64,000 nt of DNA, from positions 30,073 through 94,072 of the forward strand of contig NZ_MCHY01000009.1 of NCBI RefSeq assembly GCF_003609605.1, written 5' to 3'. Position 1 is the first letter of the stretch; each line of letters opens with the position of its first letter. The notes beneath the pieces were generated by a model. It was not told the DNA's origin. It saw nothing but the letters and a program-made list of their open reading frames with translations, and searched no databases. Shown piece by piece: positions 35,670 through 45,995 of this stretch. Made by a program: the position numbers and the translations under genes. This DNA is from Ammoniphilus oxalaticus (GTDB lineage Bacteria; Bacillota; Bacilli; Aneurinibacillales; RAOX-1).

Positions 35670-36848
35670 TTATTTTAACCCGAGGTTCAGATCGTCAATA
35701 ATGTCTTCAACATCTTCAATCCCCACGGACAAGCGAATCAATCCATCGGAAATCCCCATCGCAGCTCGGACTTCGGGCGGGACCACCGCATGGGTCATCG
35801 TCGCCGGGTGTTGGATTAAACTATCCGCATCCCCTAGGCTGACAGCTATTTTGATCATTTTCAATTGATTTATAATCTCGGCAACTTGTGTTGTTCCACC
35901 CTCGATCTCAAAACTAACCAACCCACCAAAATCATTCAATTGACGACAACCAAGCTCATATTGTCTAAATGTCGCGAGACCTGGATAGTAAACACTTTTC
36001 ACGCGCGGATGTTTTTCCAAAAACTTCGCGACCTCTAGGGCATTCGCGCAGTGGCGATCCATCCGAATACTAAGCGTCTTTAACCCTCGGTTTAATAGAA
36101 AGGCTTCATTCGGTCCAAGCGCTGACCCGACATCTTTGAGGGTCGTTTGACGCAATCGGTCCATCTCACGCTTTGATCCGACGGCAACCCCCGCGATCAG
36201 GTCTCCATGTCCACCTATATATTTCGTCGCGCTGTGGACCACAAAGTCTGCTCCCATTTCTAATGGACGCTGCAAATAAGGGGTCATAAATGTATTATCC
36301 ACAATCAGCTTTGCGTTATGTTGTTTAGCCAGTTTTGAAATTTTTCGCAAGTCCGCCATTTCCAGCGTAGGATTGATCGGTGTTTCAATATAGATCAGCC
36401 GCGTATTCGGTTGAATCGCGTTTGCAACCTGCTGTTCATCGCGCATATCCACTAAACTGAATTCAACACCAAATCGCTCCTTCAACATGACCAATAACCC
36501 ATAGGCGCAACCATACAAACCGCGTGAGCAAAGAATATGTTCACCACTCTTAATCAGTCCAATCATTAAAGCGGAAATGGCCCCCATACCTGAGCTAAAT
36601 GCGAGCGCAGCTTCGCCATTTTCTAAAGCAGCCATCTTTTGCTCAAACAGAGCTACGGTTGGATTGCCAAGCCGCGAGTAAATATAACCTGGCTTTTCTC
36701 CCGCAAATTTTTGCGCGCCATCCTCTAATGAATCAAATACGAACGTAGATGTTTGATAAATGGGTGTGGTTAATGAGCCTGTCTGGGGCTCCACAATTTG
36801 TCCCGCATGGATCGCTAATGTTGAAAAACCTTTCTGTTTCTTTTTCAT
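35670..36848 (-). CDS. PLP-dependent trans-sulfuration enzyme, probably methionine gamma-lyase
   Basis: 392 residues from ATG 36848 (six bases after AGAGGGG). Cys/Met-metabolism PLP fold: LTTPIYQTSTFVFDS, YIYSRLGNPTVALFE, LAFSSGMGAISALM, and the PLP lysine in VVHSATKYIGGHGD (~209). SRGLYGCAYGLL places Tyr ~112 next to Cys ~114, the residue pair that marks methionine gamma-lyase (Cys116 in Pseudomonas putida) rather than cystathionine lyases. IETPINPTLEMADL fits. It would release methanethiol, ammonia and 2-oxobutyrate. Cystathionine gamma-lyase activity is the alternative. Confidence 0.85.
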   Translation of the reverse strand: MKKKQKGFSTLAIHAGQIVEPQTGSLTTPIYQTSTFVFDSLEDGAQKFAGEKPGYIYSRLGNPTVALFEQKMAALENGEAALAFSSGMGAISALMIGLIKSGEHILCSRGLYGCAYGLLVMLKERFGVEFSLVDMRDEQQVANAIQPNTRLIYIETPINPTLEMADLRKISKLAKQHNAKLIVDNTFMTPYLQRPLEMGADFVVHSATKYIGGHGDLIAGVAVGSKREMDRLRQTTLKDVGSALGPNEAFLLNRGLKTLSIRMDRHCANALEVAKFLEKHPRVKSVYYPGLATFRQYELGCRQLNDFGGLVSFEIEGGTTQVAEIINQLKMIKIAVSLGDADSLIQHPATMTHAVVPPEVRAAMGISDGLIRLSVGIEDVEDIIDDLNLGLK

Positions 36849-36927
36849 CGGCATCCCCTCTTCATTAAATTATCGCCTCATGACTAAGGTATGCCGCCTA
36901 TCTAAAAAAGGAACTGTCAAACCAAAG

Positions 36928-36981
36928 CAAGCCTATGACGCTAAGATCTGAGGTTCCCTCCCTCTTGCCGCCATAGGCTTG
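36928..36981 (-). terminator. Long-loop hairpin between the zinc-ribbon gene and the lyase gene
   Basis: CAAGCCTATG and CATAGGCTTG form a perfect 10-bp stem around a 34-nt loop that itself contains GAGG/CCTC. On the minus strand CTTTGGTTTG follows. It may be a terminator for 36994-37251 or a leader structure for the lyase gene; no known riboswitch pattern was matched. Confidence 0.45.
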
Positions 36982-36993
36982 TTACTAGTCACA

Positions 36994-37251
36994 CTAAGCT
37001 GTCGTTGTAAAGATCAATTTCCGCTTCGTCTTCCCAACTTTTAACTGATCCCATATTTTAGGCTTGTCCGTAATTAACTCAACCAACTCACCTTTATCAT
37101 CGTAAATGTAGATGACCCCATCGCCATCGAATTCTGTATCACACTGTAAACAATACCAATGTTTTTCTCTTAAAATATAATTAACTTGCGCGCGCTCTTG
37201 GCAAACGGGACAGGGTCTTCCAGGGTTTGTTTCGATACCTTTGTTTCCCAT
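36994..37251 (-). CDS. Small zinc-ribbon protein of unknown function
   Basis: 85 residues from ATG 37251 behind AAAGGAG. Two CxxC pairs (RPCPVCQER and WYCLQCDTEFDG) form a zinc ribbon over about 12-45. A strand-rich part follows (GVIYIYDDKGELVELI) and a basic C-terminus (KVGKTKRKLIFTTTA). It could bind nucleic acid or a protein partner. It is monocistronic, between the prfC terminator and the lyase gene. Family not recognised. Confidence 0.65.
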   Translation of the reverse strand: MGNKGIETNPGRPCPVCQERAQVNYILREKHWYCLQCDTEFDGDGVIYIYDDKGELVELITDKPKIWDQLKVGKTKRKLIFTTTA

Positions 37252-37370
37252 CTTCAACTACTCCTTTTATAAATATATCTATTACCTTACGGCAGTCATT
37301 CATCTACACTAACTTAAAACGATTGCTTATAAGAAATATTACGAAACAAGCTTAAAAAAGTTTCGCTTTT

Positions 37371-37409
37371 TTTCAAAACAAAAAGGGCACTCCACAGGAA
37401 TACCCTTTT
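37371..37409 (-). terminator. Terminator after prfC
   Basis: On the minus strand AAAAGGGTATTCC pairs with GGAGTGCCCTTTT (13 pairs, two G-T) around a 3-nt loop, followed by TGTTTTG. Confidence 0.75.
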
Positions 37410-37437
37410 ATCCAGCCTATTTATAAGCTTTCGTCCA

Positions 37438-39033
37438 TCATTTTAGCGGCGTATCGTAAAACTCAAGTTCAGGATATCGTTCTTGAGCCCAGCGTAAACC
37501 AAACTCATTTTGGAATAAAGCGACCAGTCGATCTTCTTTATCCCGAACGACTACATTACTGCCGCCGGCAAAGCCCTCTACCTGTTTTTTGGTTCCGCCA
37601 ATCCAACGGGCGTACTCATAGGGGAGGTGCTGCATCGTCACATCCACGCCGTATTCAGCCTTCATCCGATACTCAAACACCTCGTATTGAAGCACACCGA
37701 CAACCCCTAATATCATTTCATCCATACCCGAGTTATAGGACCGATATATTTGAATCGCGCCTTCATCAGTCAATTGATCGACACCTTTATGGTATTGCTT
37801 GTATTTCATGGCGTCTTTAACCGTCACCCGAGCGAAATGTTCTGGAGCAAACTCTGGCATTTCGTCGTAGACAAAATTAGCCCCCGCGCAAAGCGTATCG
37901 CCAATTTTGAAAACTCCCGGATCATATAACCCGATAATATCTCCTGGATAAGCATCTTCCACCATTTCACGATCCTGAGCAAAAAACTGTTGCGGTTGGG
38001 AAAGCTTAATCGTTTTTCCAGCTCGAACATGGGAAACAGCCATTCCCTTCGTAAAGACCCCTGAACATATCCGCAAAAATGCGATTCGATCACGGTGAGC
38101 CGGATTCATATTGGCTTGAATTTTAAAGACATAGCCTGAAAAATGCTCGTTCGTCGGTTCAATCGGTCCGATGTCACTCACCCTCGCAACGGGAGCCGGC
38201 GCCAATTTTAGAAAATGGTCCAAAAAGGTTTGCACACCAAAATTGTTGATCGCGCTACCAAAAAACACAGGCGTAAGCTCGCCCTTTTGCACTTGCTCCA
38301 TATCAAATGGATCCCCCGCTATATCCAACAATTCGATGTCTTCCATGACCTTTTCATAAAGGGATTCACCTAACAAATCAAGTAAAGCGGAGCGATTTCC
38401 GTCAACCACTTCCACCTCGTCCCTTTCATGATAGCTACCATGTTTATAGAGCTCAACCCGATTTAGATTTCGATCGTAAATCCCTTTAAAATCATGACCC
38501 ATTCCAATCGGCCAATTCATCGGACACGAGCGAATATCGAGCACTTCCTCTAATTCTTCCAACAATTCCAGCGGCTCTTTCCCATCACGGTCCAGTTTAT
38601 TGATAAATGTAAAAATAGGGATCCCGCGCATACGACAGACCGCAAATAGTTTCTTCGTCTGTTCCTCCACCCCACGCGACGCATCAAGCAACATCACCGC
38701 GCAATCCGCGGCAGTGACCGTTCGATACGTATCTTCACTAAAGTCTTGGTGACCGGGGGTATCAAGAATATTCACTTTGATCCCCTGATAAGTAAATTGC
38801 ATCGCGCTTGAAGTAACCGAAATCCCTCTTTGCTTCTCAATCTCCATCCAGTCAGATGTCGCCGTCTTTTGCGCTTTACGCCCTTTAACCGCTCCCGCCA
38901 ATCGGATTGCCCCGCCAAACAAAAGCAATTTCTCCGTCAAGGTCGTTTTTCCCGCATCCGGGTGAGAGATGATCGCAAAGGTTCGCCTGCGTTCAATTTC
39001 CTTTTTTAAATTATTTTTATTTTTATCCGTCAT
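37438..39033 (-). CDS. prfC: Peptide chain release factor 3
   Basis: 531 residues. The GTPase motifs are complete: AIISHPDAGKTTLTEKL (G1), RGISVTSSAMQF (G2), DTPGHQDFSEDTYR (G3), TFINKLDRDG (G4). The C-terminal region PAPVARVSDIGPIEPTNEHF, then SGYVFKIQANMNPAHRDRIA, separates RF3 from elongation factor G. RF3 removes RF1/RF2 from ribosomes after peptide release. It is absent from B. subtilis but present in several other Bacillales. Single-gene transcript. Confidence 0.95.
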   Translation of the reverse strand: MTDKNKNNLKKEIERRRTFAIISHPDAGKTTLTEKLLLFGGAIRLAGAVKGRKAQKTATSDWMEIEKQRGISVTSSAMQFTYQGIKVNILDTPGHQDFSEDTYRTVTAADCAVMLLDASRGVEEQTKKLFAVCRMRGIPIFTFINKLDRDGKEPLELLEELEEVLDIRSCPMNWPIGMGHDFKGIYDRNLNRVELYKHGSYHERDEVEVVDGNRSALLDLLGESLYEKVMEDIELLDIAGDPFDMEQVQKGELTPVFFGSAINNFGVQTFLDHFLKLAPAPVARVSDIGPIEPTNEHFSGYVFKIQANMNPAHRDRIAFLRICSGVFTKGMAVSHVRAGKTIKLSQPQQFFAQDREMVEDAYPGDIIGLYDPGVFKIGDTLCAGANFVYDEMPEFAPEHFARVTVKDAMKYKQYHKGVDQLTDEGAIQIYRSYNSGMDEMILGVVGVLQYEVFEYRMKAEYGVDVTMQHLPYEYARWIGGTKKQVEGFAGGSNVVVRDKEDRLVALFQNEFGLRWAQERYPELEFYDTPLK

Positions 39034-39138
39034 AAAAGTCTCCTTGCATCATCAAAATCCATCGTTCTATTTTACATAGTTATTTTCGAAAACACAATCT
39101 TGTTCCGAAGATCTCGTTGGGACTTCCGTCAAAAACAG

Positions 39139-39168
39139 AAAACGGCCTCCCATCATGGAGACCGTTTT
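39139..39168 (-). terminator. Terminator after the LD-carboxypeptidase gene
   Basis: On the minus strand AAAACGGTCTCC and GGAGGCCGTTTT flank a short loop and are followed by CTGTTTTTG. Confidence 0.8.
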
Positions 39169-39171
39169 TAT

Positions 39172-40104
39172 TTAGACTACTCCGCCTTCAAGGAATTCAA
39201 TCCAGCCTTCAGCAGCATTCAGTCTTGTTTCAACGCCAATGGGCATCGTTAAATTGGGGTCGCAATGCCCCGCCTTCAGTCCATAATAGCAAGGGATTCC
39301 TAACGGTTTTAAAATATCCGCAAACACTTGCTCAAGCGTAAGACTTTTCTTTTTGGGCGGCGATGGGGCAGGATCAAAGTCAGCTAGAACGATTCCAGCT
39401 GAAACTTGCAACTTCCCCGCAAGTTTCAATTGACTCAACATCCGATCGATTGCATAAGGTTCCTCGCCTACATCTTCGAGAAATAAAATCCGACCTGTCG
39501 TCTCGATCTCGTAGGGAGTGCCTAACGTAGCGCAAATCAAGCTTAAATTCCCTCCAACTAACGGTCCTGTTGCCATCCCTGGGGTCATGACGCATTGCAA
39601 CATATCTTTCGGCTCAACATAACGGCCCCATGGACAAGGATCCATCACATGTTGGAATAAAGTCGGCCATGTCATCGGGGCAGGCTCATTCGCCAATTCC
39701 GCGATCATCGGTCCGTGAAACGTGACAAGCCCCGCATATTTCAAGATAGCGAGGTGTAACGCTGTAATATCACTATACCCGACAAACACTTTGGGACAAC
39801 GCCGAATGAGATCATAATCAATCGCTTCCAAAATTCGAGGCGTTCCATAACCCCCACGCATACAAAAGATCGCTTTTACCTCTGGATCAGCAAACATTCG
39901 ATTGATATCGTTGGCCCGCAGCTGATCCGATCCCGCTAAGTAACCGTATTGGGCGCTCACCGTGTCGCCTAGTTTCAGATTAAACCCGAAATCCTGAAGC
40001 GCAGTGAGCGCCGTTCTCGCAACCTTATCCAAAACGGGACTCGCAGGCGCAATCACGCCAATCGTGTCGCCTAACGATAACGCCTTCGGTTTAACCAAGC
40101 GCAT
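39172..40104 (-). CDS. LD-carboxypeptidase, S66 family
   Basis: 310 residues from ATG 40104; a longer frame upstream overlaps the next gene and lacks a ribosome site. LSLGDTIGVIAPASPV is the usual opening, AIFCMRGGYGTPRILEAIDY forms the oxyanion region, and KVFVGYSDITALH carries the conserved Ser (~111), matching Ser115 of the Pseudomonas enzyme. GNLSLICATLGTPYEIET and LEDVGEEPYAIDRML hold the Glu region, and YGLKAGHCDPNLTMPIGV the His. S66 enzymes trim the D-Ala of muropeptide tetrapeptides during wall recycling. No signal peptide, hence cytosolic. Confidence 0.92.
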   Translation of the reverse strand: MRLVKPKALSLGDTIGVIAPASPVLDKVARTALTALQDFGFNLKLGDTVSAQYGYLAGSDQLRANDINRMFADPEVKAIFCMRGGYGTPRILEAIDYDLIRRCPKVFVGYSDITALHLAILKYAGLVTFHGPMIAELANEPAPMTWPTLFQHVMDPCPWGRYVEPKDMLQCVMTPGMATGPLVGGNLSLICATLGTPYEIETTGRILFLEDVGEEPYAIDRMLSQLKLAGKLQVSAGIVLADFDPAPSPPKKKSLTLEQVFADILKPLGIPCYYGLKAGHCDPNLTMPIGVETRLNAAEGWIEFLEGGVV

Positions 40105-40117
40105 CTTATCAAGCTCC

Positions 40118-40312
40118 CTATATTTTGCGAATACTCTTGATTTGGGTATCCAACACCGTGTTGATTTCGCCGGTATGCAATTTGACCTCCGCCATGCAAC
40201 AATCCGGACTGATCCAGCTAAGCAAACCTTTGATCTTCCCTTTTGACTTCGTTTGAATTTCAATCACATGCCCCAGATTCTCTTCCAAGCGCCTTTTCAC
40301 GACTTCATTCAT
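40118..40312 (-). CDS. Small beta-rich protein of unknown function
   Basis: 64 residues from ATG 40312 behind GGGGAGGC. MNEVVKRRLEENLGHVIEIQ, then KGKIKGLLSWISPDCCMAEV and a closing strand (TVLDTQIKSIRKI), suggest a small barrel of the Sm-like or DUF2642 kind. It is 13 bp upstream of the LD-carboxypeptidase gene on the same strand, so they are probably co-transcribed. No function can be given. Confidence 0.6.
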   Translation of the reverse strand: MNEVVKRRLEENLGHVIEIQTKSKGKIKGLLSWISPDCCMAEVKLHTGEINTVLDTQIKSIRKI

Positions 40313-40330
40313 CGATCTAAGCCTCCCCAA

Positions 40331-40595
40331 ATTGACTTAAGTATCTCTAAAGACAAATGCTGCTAAGCTACATATACAACAAAAGCCAAAAGCCAAAAAA
40401 GCGGTGAACCATTATGTTTATTATTACGGGGTAAGTAGAAAAGCGGGAACGCACAAAAAACTGATGCTCCCCTCAATCCTATTAAGACTTAGCAAATTCA
40501 TAGCGCATCATATCGCATTATGCAACTATATCTTACAGTCGAAAAGGGGTTTTGTAAAGTGTATAAACGATGCTTTTTTATATCATTTTGCGCGC
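40331..40595. other. Intergenic stretch without a recognised feature
   Basis: 265 bp between the small beta-protein gene and pepA. It contains short AAAAGCC repeats (about 40381-40402) and AT-rich sequence near 40570. No promoter, terminator or credible short gene was identified. An open frame on the plus strand continues antisense through pepA and is judged a shadow. Confidence 0.4.
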
Positions 40596-42089
40596 TTAAA
40601 TAGAGTCGCTCGGGGCAATCAATTCAAGCAAGGCTCGCGTCATCACACCAGTCGCTCCAGCCGGATGATGTCCCTGATCTTTTTTCGTGGTCACGGTACC
40701 CGCTATATCCAAATGAACCCATGGCGTATCTTCAGCAAAGGCGCCAATAAAAATACCGCCTTGGATACATCCGGCTGGACGACCCGCGTCATTTTTCAGA
40801 TCCGCAATCTCACTTTCAAGGTATTCTTGATATTCTTCAAAGTTCGGAAGTTCCCACACTTTTTCTCCCGTTACTTGAGCCGCTTGCTTCACCTGATCCG
40901 CCCACGTCGCTTGATTCGTAATTAACCCGGTCGCCGCATAGCCCAATGCGGAAATCACCGATCCCGTTAACGTCGCGACATCGACTAACTTCGTTGCCCC
41001 GAGATGTTTCGCATAGGCAACGCCATCAGCCAAGATCAATCTCCCCTCTGCGTCTGTGTGGATGACTTCGATCGTCTTTCCCGAAAAGGAGGGTATCACA
41101 TCGGATGGTTTAACGTTATTGCCAGCAACCATATTTTCGCAAGCGGGCACAACAGCGATCACGTTCGTTTGCGGTTGCAAGGCCCCGATTCCGTCCATGG
41201 CGGCGATGACCGCTGCCGCTCCACCCATATCGGTTTTCATTTCTTCCATGCCTTCATCAGGCTTCACCTGGATCCCGCCTGTATCAAAGGTAATTCCCTT
41301 TCCAACGAGACCAATCACTTCCTTGCTCGCTGGATTCCCGTGATACTTCATCACGATCATTTTTGGCTCATTAGCCCCCGCCTTTCCGACGGCCAAAAGC
41401 GCGCCCATTCCCATCTGTTCGATTTCCTGTTTATGTAACACATTAACTTCTAGATTTCTTCGTAACGCTACTTCTTCAGCCCTTCTAGCTAATGCGGCAG
41501 GCGTCAATAGATTACTCGGCTCATTAACGAGATCTCGAGCAAGCTTGGTCGCCTCTGCTGCGGCTTTCGCTCGTTTGATCGCTTTCTGAATCGACTCCTG
41601 ATCCAACGCGGCATCAATCACAAGCGTCATCTCTTCAAATGTATCCTTTGATTGCGTCGCTTGCTTGTATCCCGCAAATCGGTAGGCGCCAAGTTCAACC
41701 CCTTCAATCGCCGCGCGGACCACCTTCGTCGGTTCTCCTAACTGCTCAGAAACACTAAAAGTGAAGCGGCTGATTCCTTTATCCCGAACAAAACGGGCAG
41801 CAATACCGAGCGCATCACGCAGCTTATCTAGCGTAAATTTTTGCTCGTTGCCAACCCCCACAACCAGCGTACGTTTCGCGGGAATTTGACCCCAGTTGTA
41901 CAACAGCGTCATTTCCCCAAATTTTCCTTTCACTTCTCCAGACGCGATTAATTCGGAAAGGCGGTTTTGAAGAGCCTCGTCTACTTCTTTCAAAGATCCT
42001 TTTGCGCTTTGTTGCCCTTCGTACATTGTCAGGACAAGACAATCCGCGGCAAGTTCTGAAATGGTTTCTGTCGTTGTCTTCACTTCCAT
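40596..42089 (-). CDS. pepA: Leucyl aminopeptidase (M17)
   Basis: 497 residues. The C-terminal catalytic domain has the two-metal site: IGLVGKGITFDTGGIQVKPD (metal Lys/Asp), MKTDMGGAAAVIAAM, and the signature HTDAEGRLILADGVAYA. The N-terminal macro-like domain covers about 1-160. The enzyme frees N-terminal amino acids, and some PepA homologues also bind DNA. It is monocistronic. B. subtilis YuiE is the counterpart. Confidence 0.95.
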   Translation of the reverse strand: MEVKTTTETISELAADCLVLTMYEGQQSAKGSLKEVDEALQNRLSELIASGEVKGKFGEMTLLYNWGQIPAKRTLVVGVGNEQKFTLDKLRDALGIAARFVRDKGISRFTFSVSEQLGEPTKVVRAAIEGVELGAYRFAGYKQATQSKDTFEEMTLVIDAALDQESIQKAIKRAKAAAEATKLARDLVNEPSNLLTPAALARRAEEVALRRNLEVNVLHKQEIEQMGMGALLAVGKAGANEPKMIVMKYHGNPASKEVIGLVGKGITFDTGGIQVKPDEGMEEMKTDMGGAAAVIAAMDGIGALQPQTNVIAVVPACENMVAGNNVKPSDVIPSFSGKTIEVIHTDAEGRLILADGVAYAKHLGATKLVDVATLTGSVISALGYAATGLITNQATWADQVKQAAQVTGEKVWELPNFEEYQEYLESEIADLKNDAGRPAGCIQGGIFIGAFAEDTPWVHLDIAGTVTTKKDQGHHPAGATGVMTRALLELIAPSDSI

Positions 42090-42178
42090 GTTATTTAACC
42101 TCCTTTTTTTGTGAAAGCGGTTTCTATTTTATGTAGCGCCATTCCCCTTTATCAGTATAAAGGGTATGGTCTGCTGTT

Positions 42179-42316
42179 CTATTCTTGTATGTCTTGTTTG
42201 GGAAGTTCATCCACGGTTTGTTTGTACGAATAGCCTCCTTTTAAATAGGCTAGCGATAAACCGATCATTCCAATACACATTCCAATACTAATCGCCATAA
42301 TAACACCCAATGTCAC
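42179..42316 (-). CDS. 45-residue single-span membrane protein
   Basis: GTG 42316 (ten bases after GAGGAG) opens a frame with one N-terminal membrane helix (MTLGVIMAISIGMCIGMIGL) and a short polar tail (SYKQTVDELPKQDIQE). It is below ordinary gene-calling limits. It is located alone between glpK and pepA on their strand. A small membrane regulator or sporulation peptide is conceivable; no family recognised. Confidence 0.55.
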   Translation of the reverse strand: MTLGVIMAISIGMCIGMIGLSLAYLKGGYSYKQTVDELPKQDIQE

Positions 42317-42419
42317 CGATCATCATCTCCTCGTTATTCTATGGAGAATAGGATACCAAAAAAATGAGCGTTAAGCACTTGTTTTCTTGATTGCGACAAT
42401 GCCAACAATATTGAACTGT

Positions 42420-43940
<1,521 letters not shown>

Positions 43941-44016
43941 TTATACTGCTTACTCAAGACTTTTCGGCAAAAATATTTTAAACTAACGATAACAAGAACA
44001 ACACGGGAGGGAGCCA

Positions 44017-45615
44017 ATGAAAACAATTTTAAGCAACGGAACCATCTTTGCATCTGCTCATTTTCAAGCTGTGGAAGCTCTCTATATTGAAAATGGAAGA
44101 ATAGCCGCTTTCGGTTCCAAGTCTGAGATCATGCTCCAATTTTGCCGACCCGATGTAACAGTGATCGACTTAGCGGGAGCTTTTGTGTACCCAGGCTTCG
44201 TAGATAACCACCTTCACTTGCCTGGACATGGGATGAGACTCTCCATGTTAGATTTGTCTGTCGCTTCTTCAAAAGCCGAGATGTTCACGCTTTTGAAAAA
44301 GCAAGTCCAGCAAACGCCGCCAGGGGAATGGGTACTCGGATTAAACTGGGATGAAAATCAATTTCCATGTCAGTCGATCCCAAACATCCAGGAACTAGAC
44401 ACCCTCTCAGATAATCATCCGATTTTTTTAACCCGAACATGCACCCACGCTTACCTTGCCAATACGAACGCTTTCCAACGAGCTGGAATTAGGGTCGGGC
44501 AAAATGATCCTCCAAATGGTTCATTTGGTCGGGACACAGCAGGGAGGTTCAATGGGCTCCTCTATGAACAAGCGGCTAAACCTTTTTATGAGGCGCAACC
44601 TACACCAGATTACGAGGCCCAAAAAACCTTTACGCAAAAAGCGATCCAACACGCCCTTCAACTCGGTTTAACCGCCGCGCACACGGAAGATTTACGTTAC
44701 TTAGGAAGGATGGATGCGTTGCTGCGTATATACAGAGAACTGCGCGAGGAGGGGCATCTTTTTCGAACGAACCATCTCATCTACCACCCGCATTTACCTG
44801 AATTAGATGATCTGCAATTAAAAGCGGGTGACGGGGACGAGTGGCTGCGAATCGGGGCGGTAAAGATATTTGCCGACGGAGCGATTGGCGGGAGAACTGC
44901 ATTGTTAAGCTCCCCATACCATGACTCTCCGCAAACGAGCGGAATCGCGATGCATACCCAAGCAGAGTTCGACCACCTTACCCAACAGGCTCGCAAACGG
45001 AAAATCCCGATTGCGGTCCATGCCATTGGCGATGGCGGGATCGAAATTGCCTTGCGCTCAATGGAGCGTTTCCCTGCTCAAAAAGCGTCATCCTATCGCG
45101 ATCGATTGATTCACGTCCAAGTCATTCGACCCGAACAGATCGAACGATTAAAACAGCTCCATGTCGCGGTCGATATCCAACCTCGATTTGTCGCTAGTGA
45201 TTTTCCTTGGGTAATAGACCGTGTCGGTCCTGAACGGACAGACTTCCTTTATCCGTGGAAAACATTGATCGACGCGGGAATTATTTGCGGAGGCGGCAGC
45301 GACGCGCCGATCGAACCGCTTGATCCTTTATTAGGAATTCACGCCGCCATCACCCGTCGCAAACCGAAAGAATCCCACGCAGGCTATCTTGTTCAGCAAA
45401 AACTAAATCGCCTCGAAGCTATTCGCTTGTTCACGCTGGGCGGCGCCCAGACGGCAACGGAAGAACAGGAACGCGGCAGCATCGAAATTGGAAAATACGG
45501 TGACCTAACCGTATTAGACCGCAACCTATTTACCGTAGACGTTGATAAAATTCTTGACGCGCAAACAAAGCTAACAATCGTTAACGGAAGAATAGCTTAC
45601 CGTAATGGGTTATAA
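44017..45615 (+). CDS. Amidohydrolase family protein (YtcJ-like)
   Basis: 532 residues behind GGGAGGGAG. FVYPGFVDNHLHLPGHGM carries the metal HxH, AVKIFADGAIGGRTALLSSP the bridging-residue region, IPIAVHAIGDGGIEIALRSM the second His pair, and GGGSDAPIEPLDPLLGIHAA the final metal Asp. Proteins of this amidohydrolase-3 group (YtcJ, AepA) hydrolyse N-acyl or amide bonds of unknown substrates. No signal peptide. The gene stands alone, divergent from glpK, with its own terminator. Confidence 0.9.
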   Translation: MKTILSNGTIFASAHFQAVEALYIENGRIAAFGSKSEIMLQFCRPDVTVIDLAGAFVYPGFVDNHLHLPGHGMRLSMLDLSVASSKAEMFTLLKKQVQQTPPGEWVLGLNWDENQFPCQSIPNIQELDTLSDNHPIFLTRTCTHAYLANTNAFQRAGIRVGQNDPPNGSFGRDTAGRFNGLLYEQAAKPFYEAQPTPDYEAQKTFTQKAIQHALQLGLTAAHTEDLRYLGRMDALLRIYRELREEGHLFRTNHLIYHPHLPELDDLQLKAGDGDEWLRIGAVKIFADGAIGGRTALLSSPYHDSPQTSGIAMHTQAEFDHLTQQARKRKIPIAVHAIGDGGIEIALRSMERFPAQKASSYRDRLIHVQVIRPEQIERLKQLHVAVDIQPRFVASDFPWVIDRVGPERTDFLYPWKTLIDAGIICGGGSDAPIEPLDPLLGIHAAITRRKPKESHAGYLVQQKLNRLEAIRLFTLGGAQTATEEQERGSIEIGKYGDLTVLDRNLFTVDVDKILDAQTKLTIVNGRIAYRNGL

Positions 45616-45622
45616 GGAACCG

Positions 45623-45648
45623 ACTAGGGCCCTTGCAAGGGCCCTAGT
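45623..45648 (+). terminator. Terminator after the amidohydrolase gene
   Basis: ACTAGGGCCC-TTGCAA-GGGCCCTAGT is a perfect 10-bp stem followed by CTTTTAATCTTT on the plus strand. Confidence 0.85.
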
Positions 45649-45651
45649 CTT

Positions 45652-45990
45652 TTAATCTTTAATCATTCCGTTTAGAATACTGCTCACAATCGTCGTGATA
45701 ATTGCGCCCCAAAATGCCCCCCACATACTGTAGATCTCGAAACCAGGCACAAGAAGCGATGTAAACCAATACGTAAAAGCGTTAATCACGAGTAAAAATA
45801 AGCCAAAACTTAAAATTGTGACAGGTAACGTAAAAATAACTAACAACGGTTTAATCGTCATATTCACTAGACCCAAAATAAAAGCGGCTACCAAAGCGGC
45901 GCCAAACCCGCTCAGATGAATACTATCTAACAACCACGCCGCTGCCCACAGTGAAACTCCACTTATAAGAAACCTTACGAACCATTTCAT
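45652..45990 (-). CDS. Phage-holin-superfamily-IV membrane protein (YvlD-like)
   Basis: 112 residues from ATG 45990 behind GAGGTGAGG. Four membrane helices fill the protein (FLISGVSLWAAAWLLDSI, FGAALVAAFILGLVNMTI, LPVTILSFGLFLLVINAF, AFWGAIITTIVSSILNGMI). The GLVNMTIKPLLVIFTLP segment is diagnostic for the YvlD family, common in Gram-positives and linked to envelope stress; true holin activity is not implied. Its gene overlaps the end of the upstream MBL gene, so they are co-transcribed. Confidence 0.9.
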   Translation of the reverse strand: MKWFVRFLISGVSLWAAAWLLDSIHLSGFGAALVAAFILGLVNMTIKPLLVIFTLPVTILSFGLFLLVINAFTYWFTSLLVPGFEIYSMWGAFWGAIITTIVSSILNGMIKD

Positions 45991-45995
45991 TTTCC

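Noticed and set aside
40404..40925. 173-codon plus-strand frame opposite the end of pepA
   Set aside because: Most of it is antisense to conserved pepA; no homology features and a poor ribosome site.
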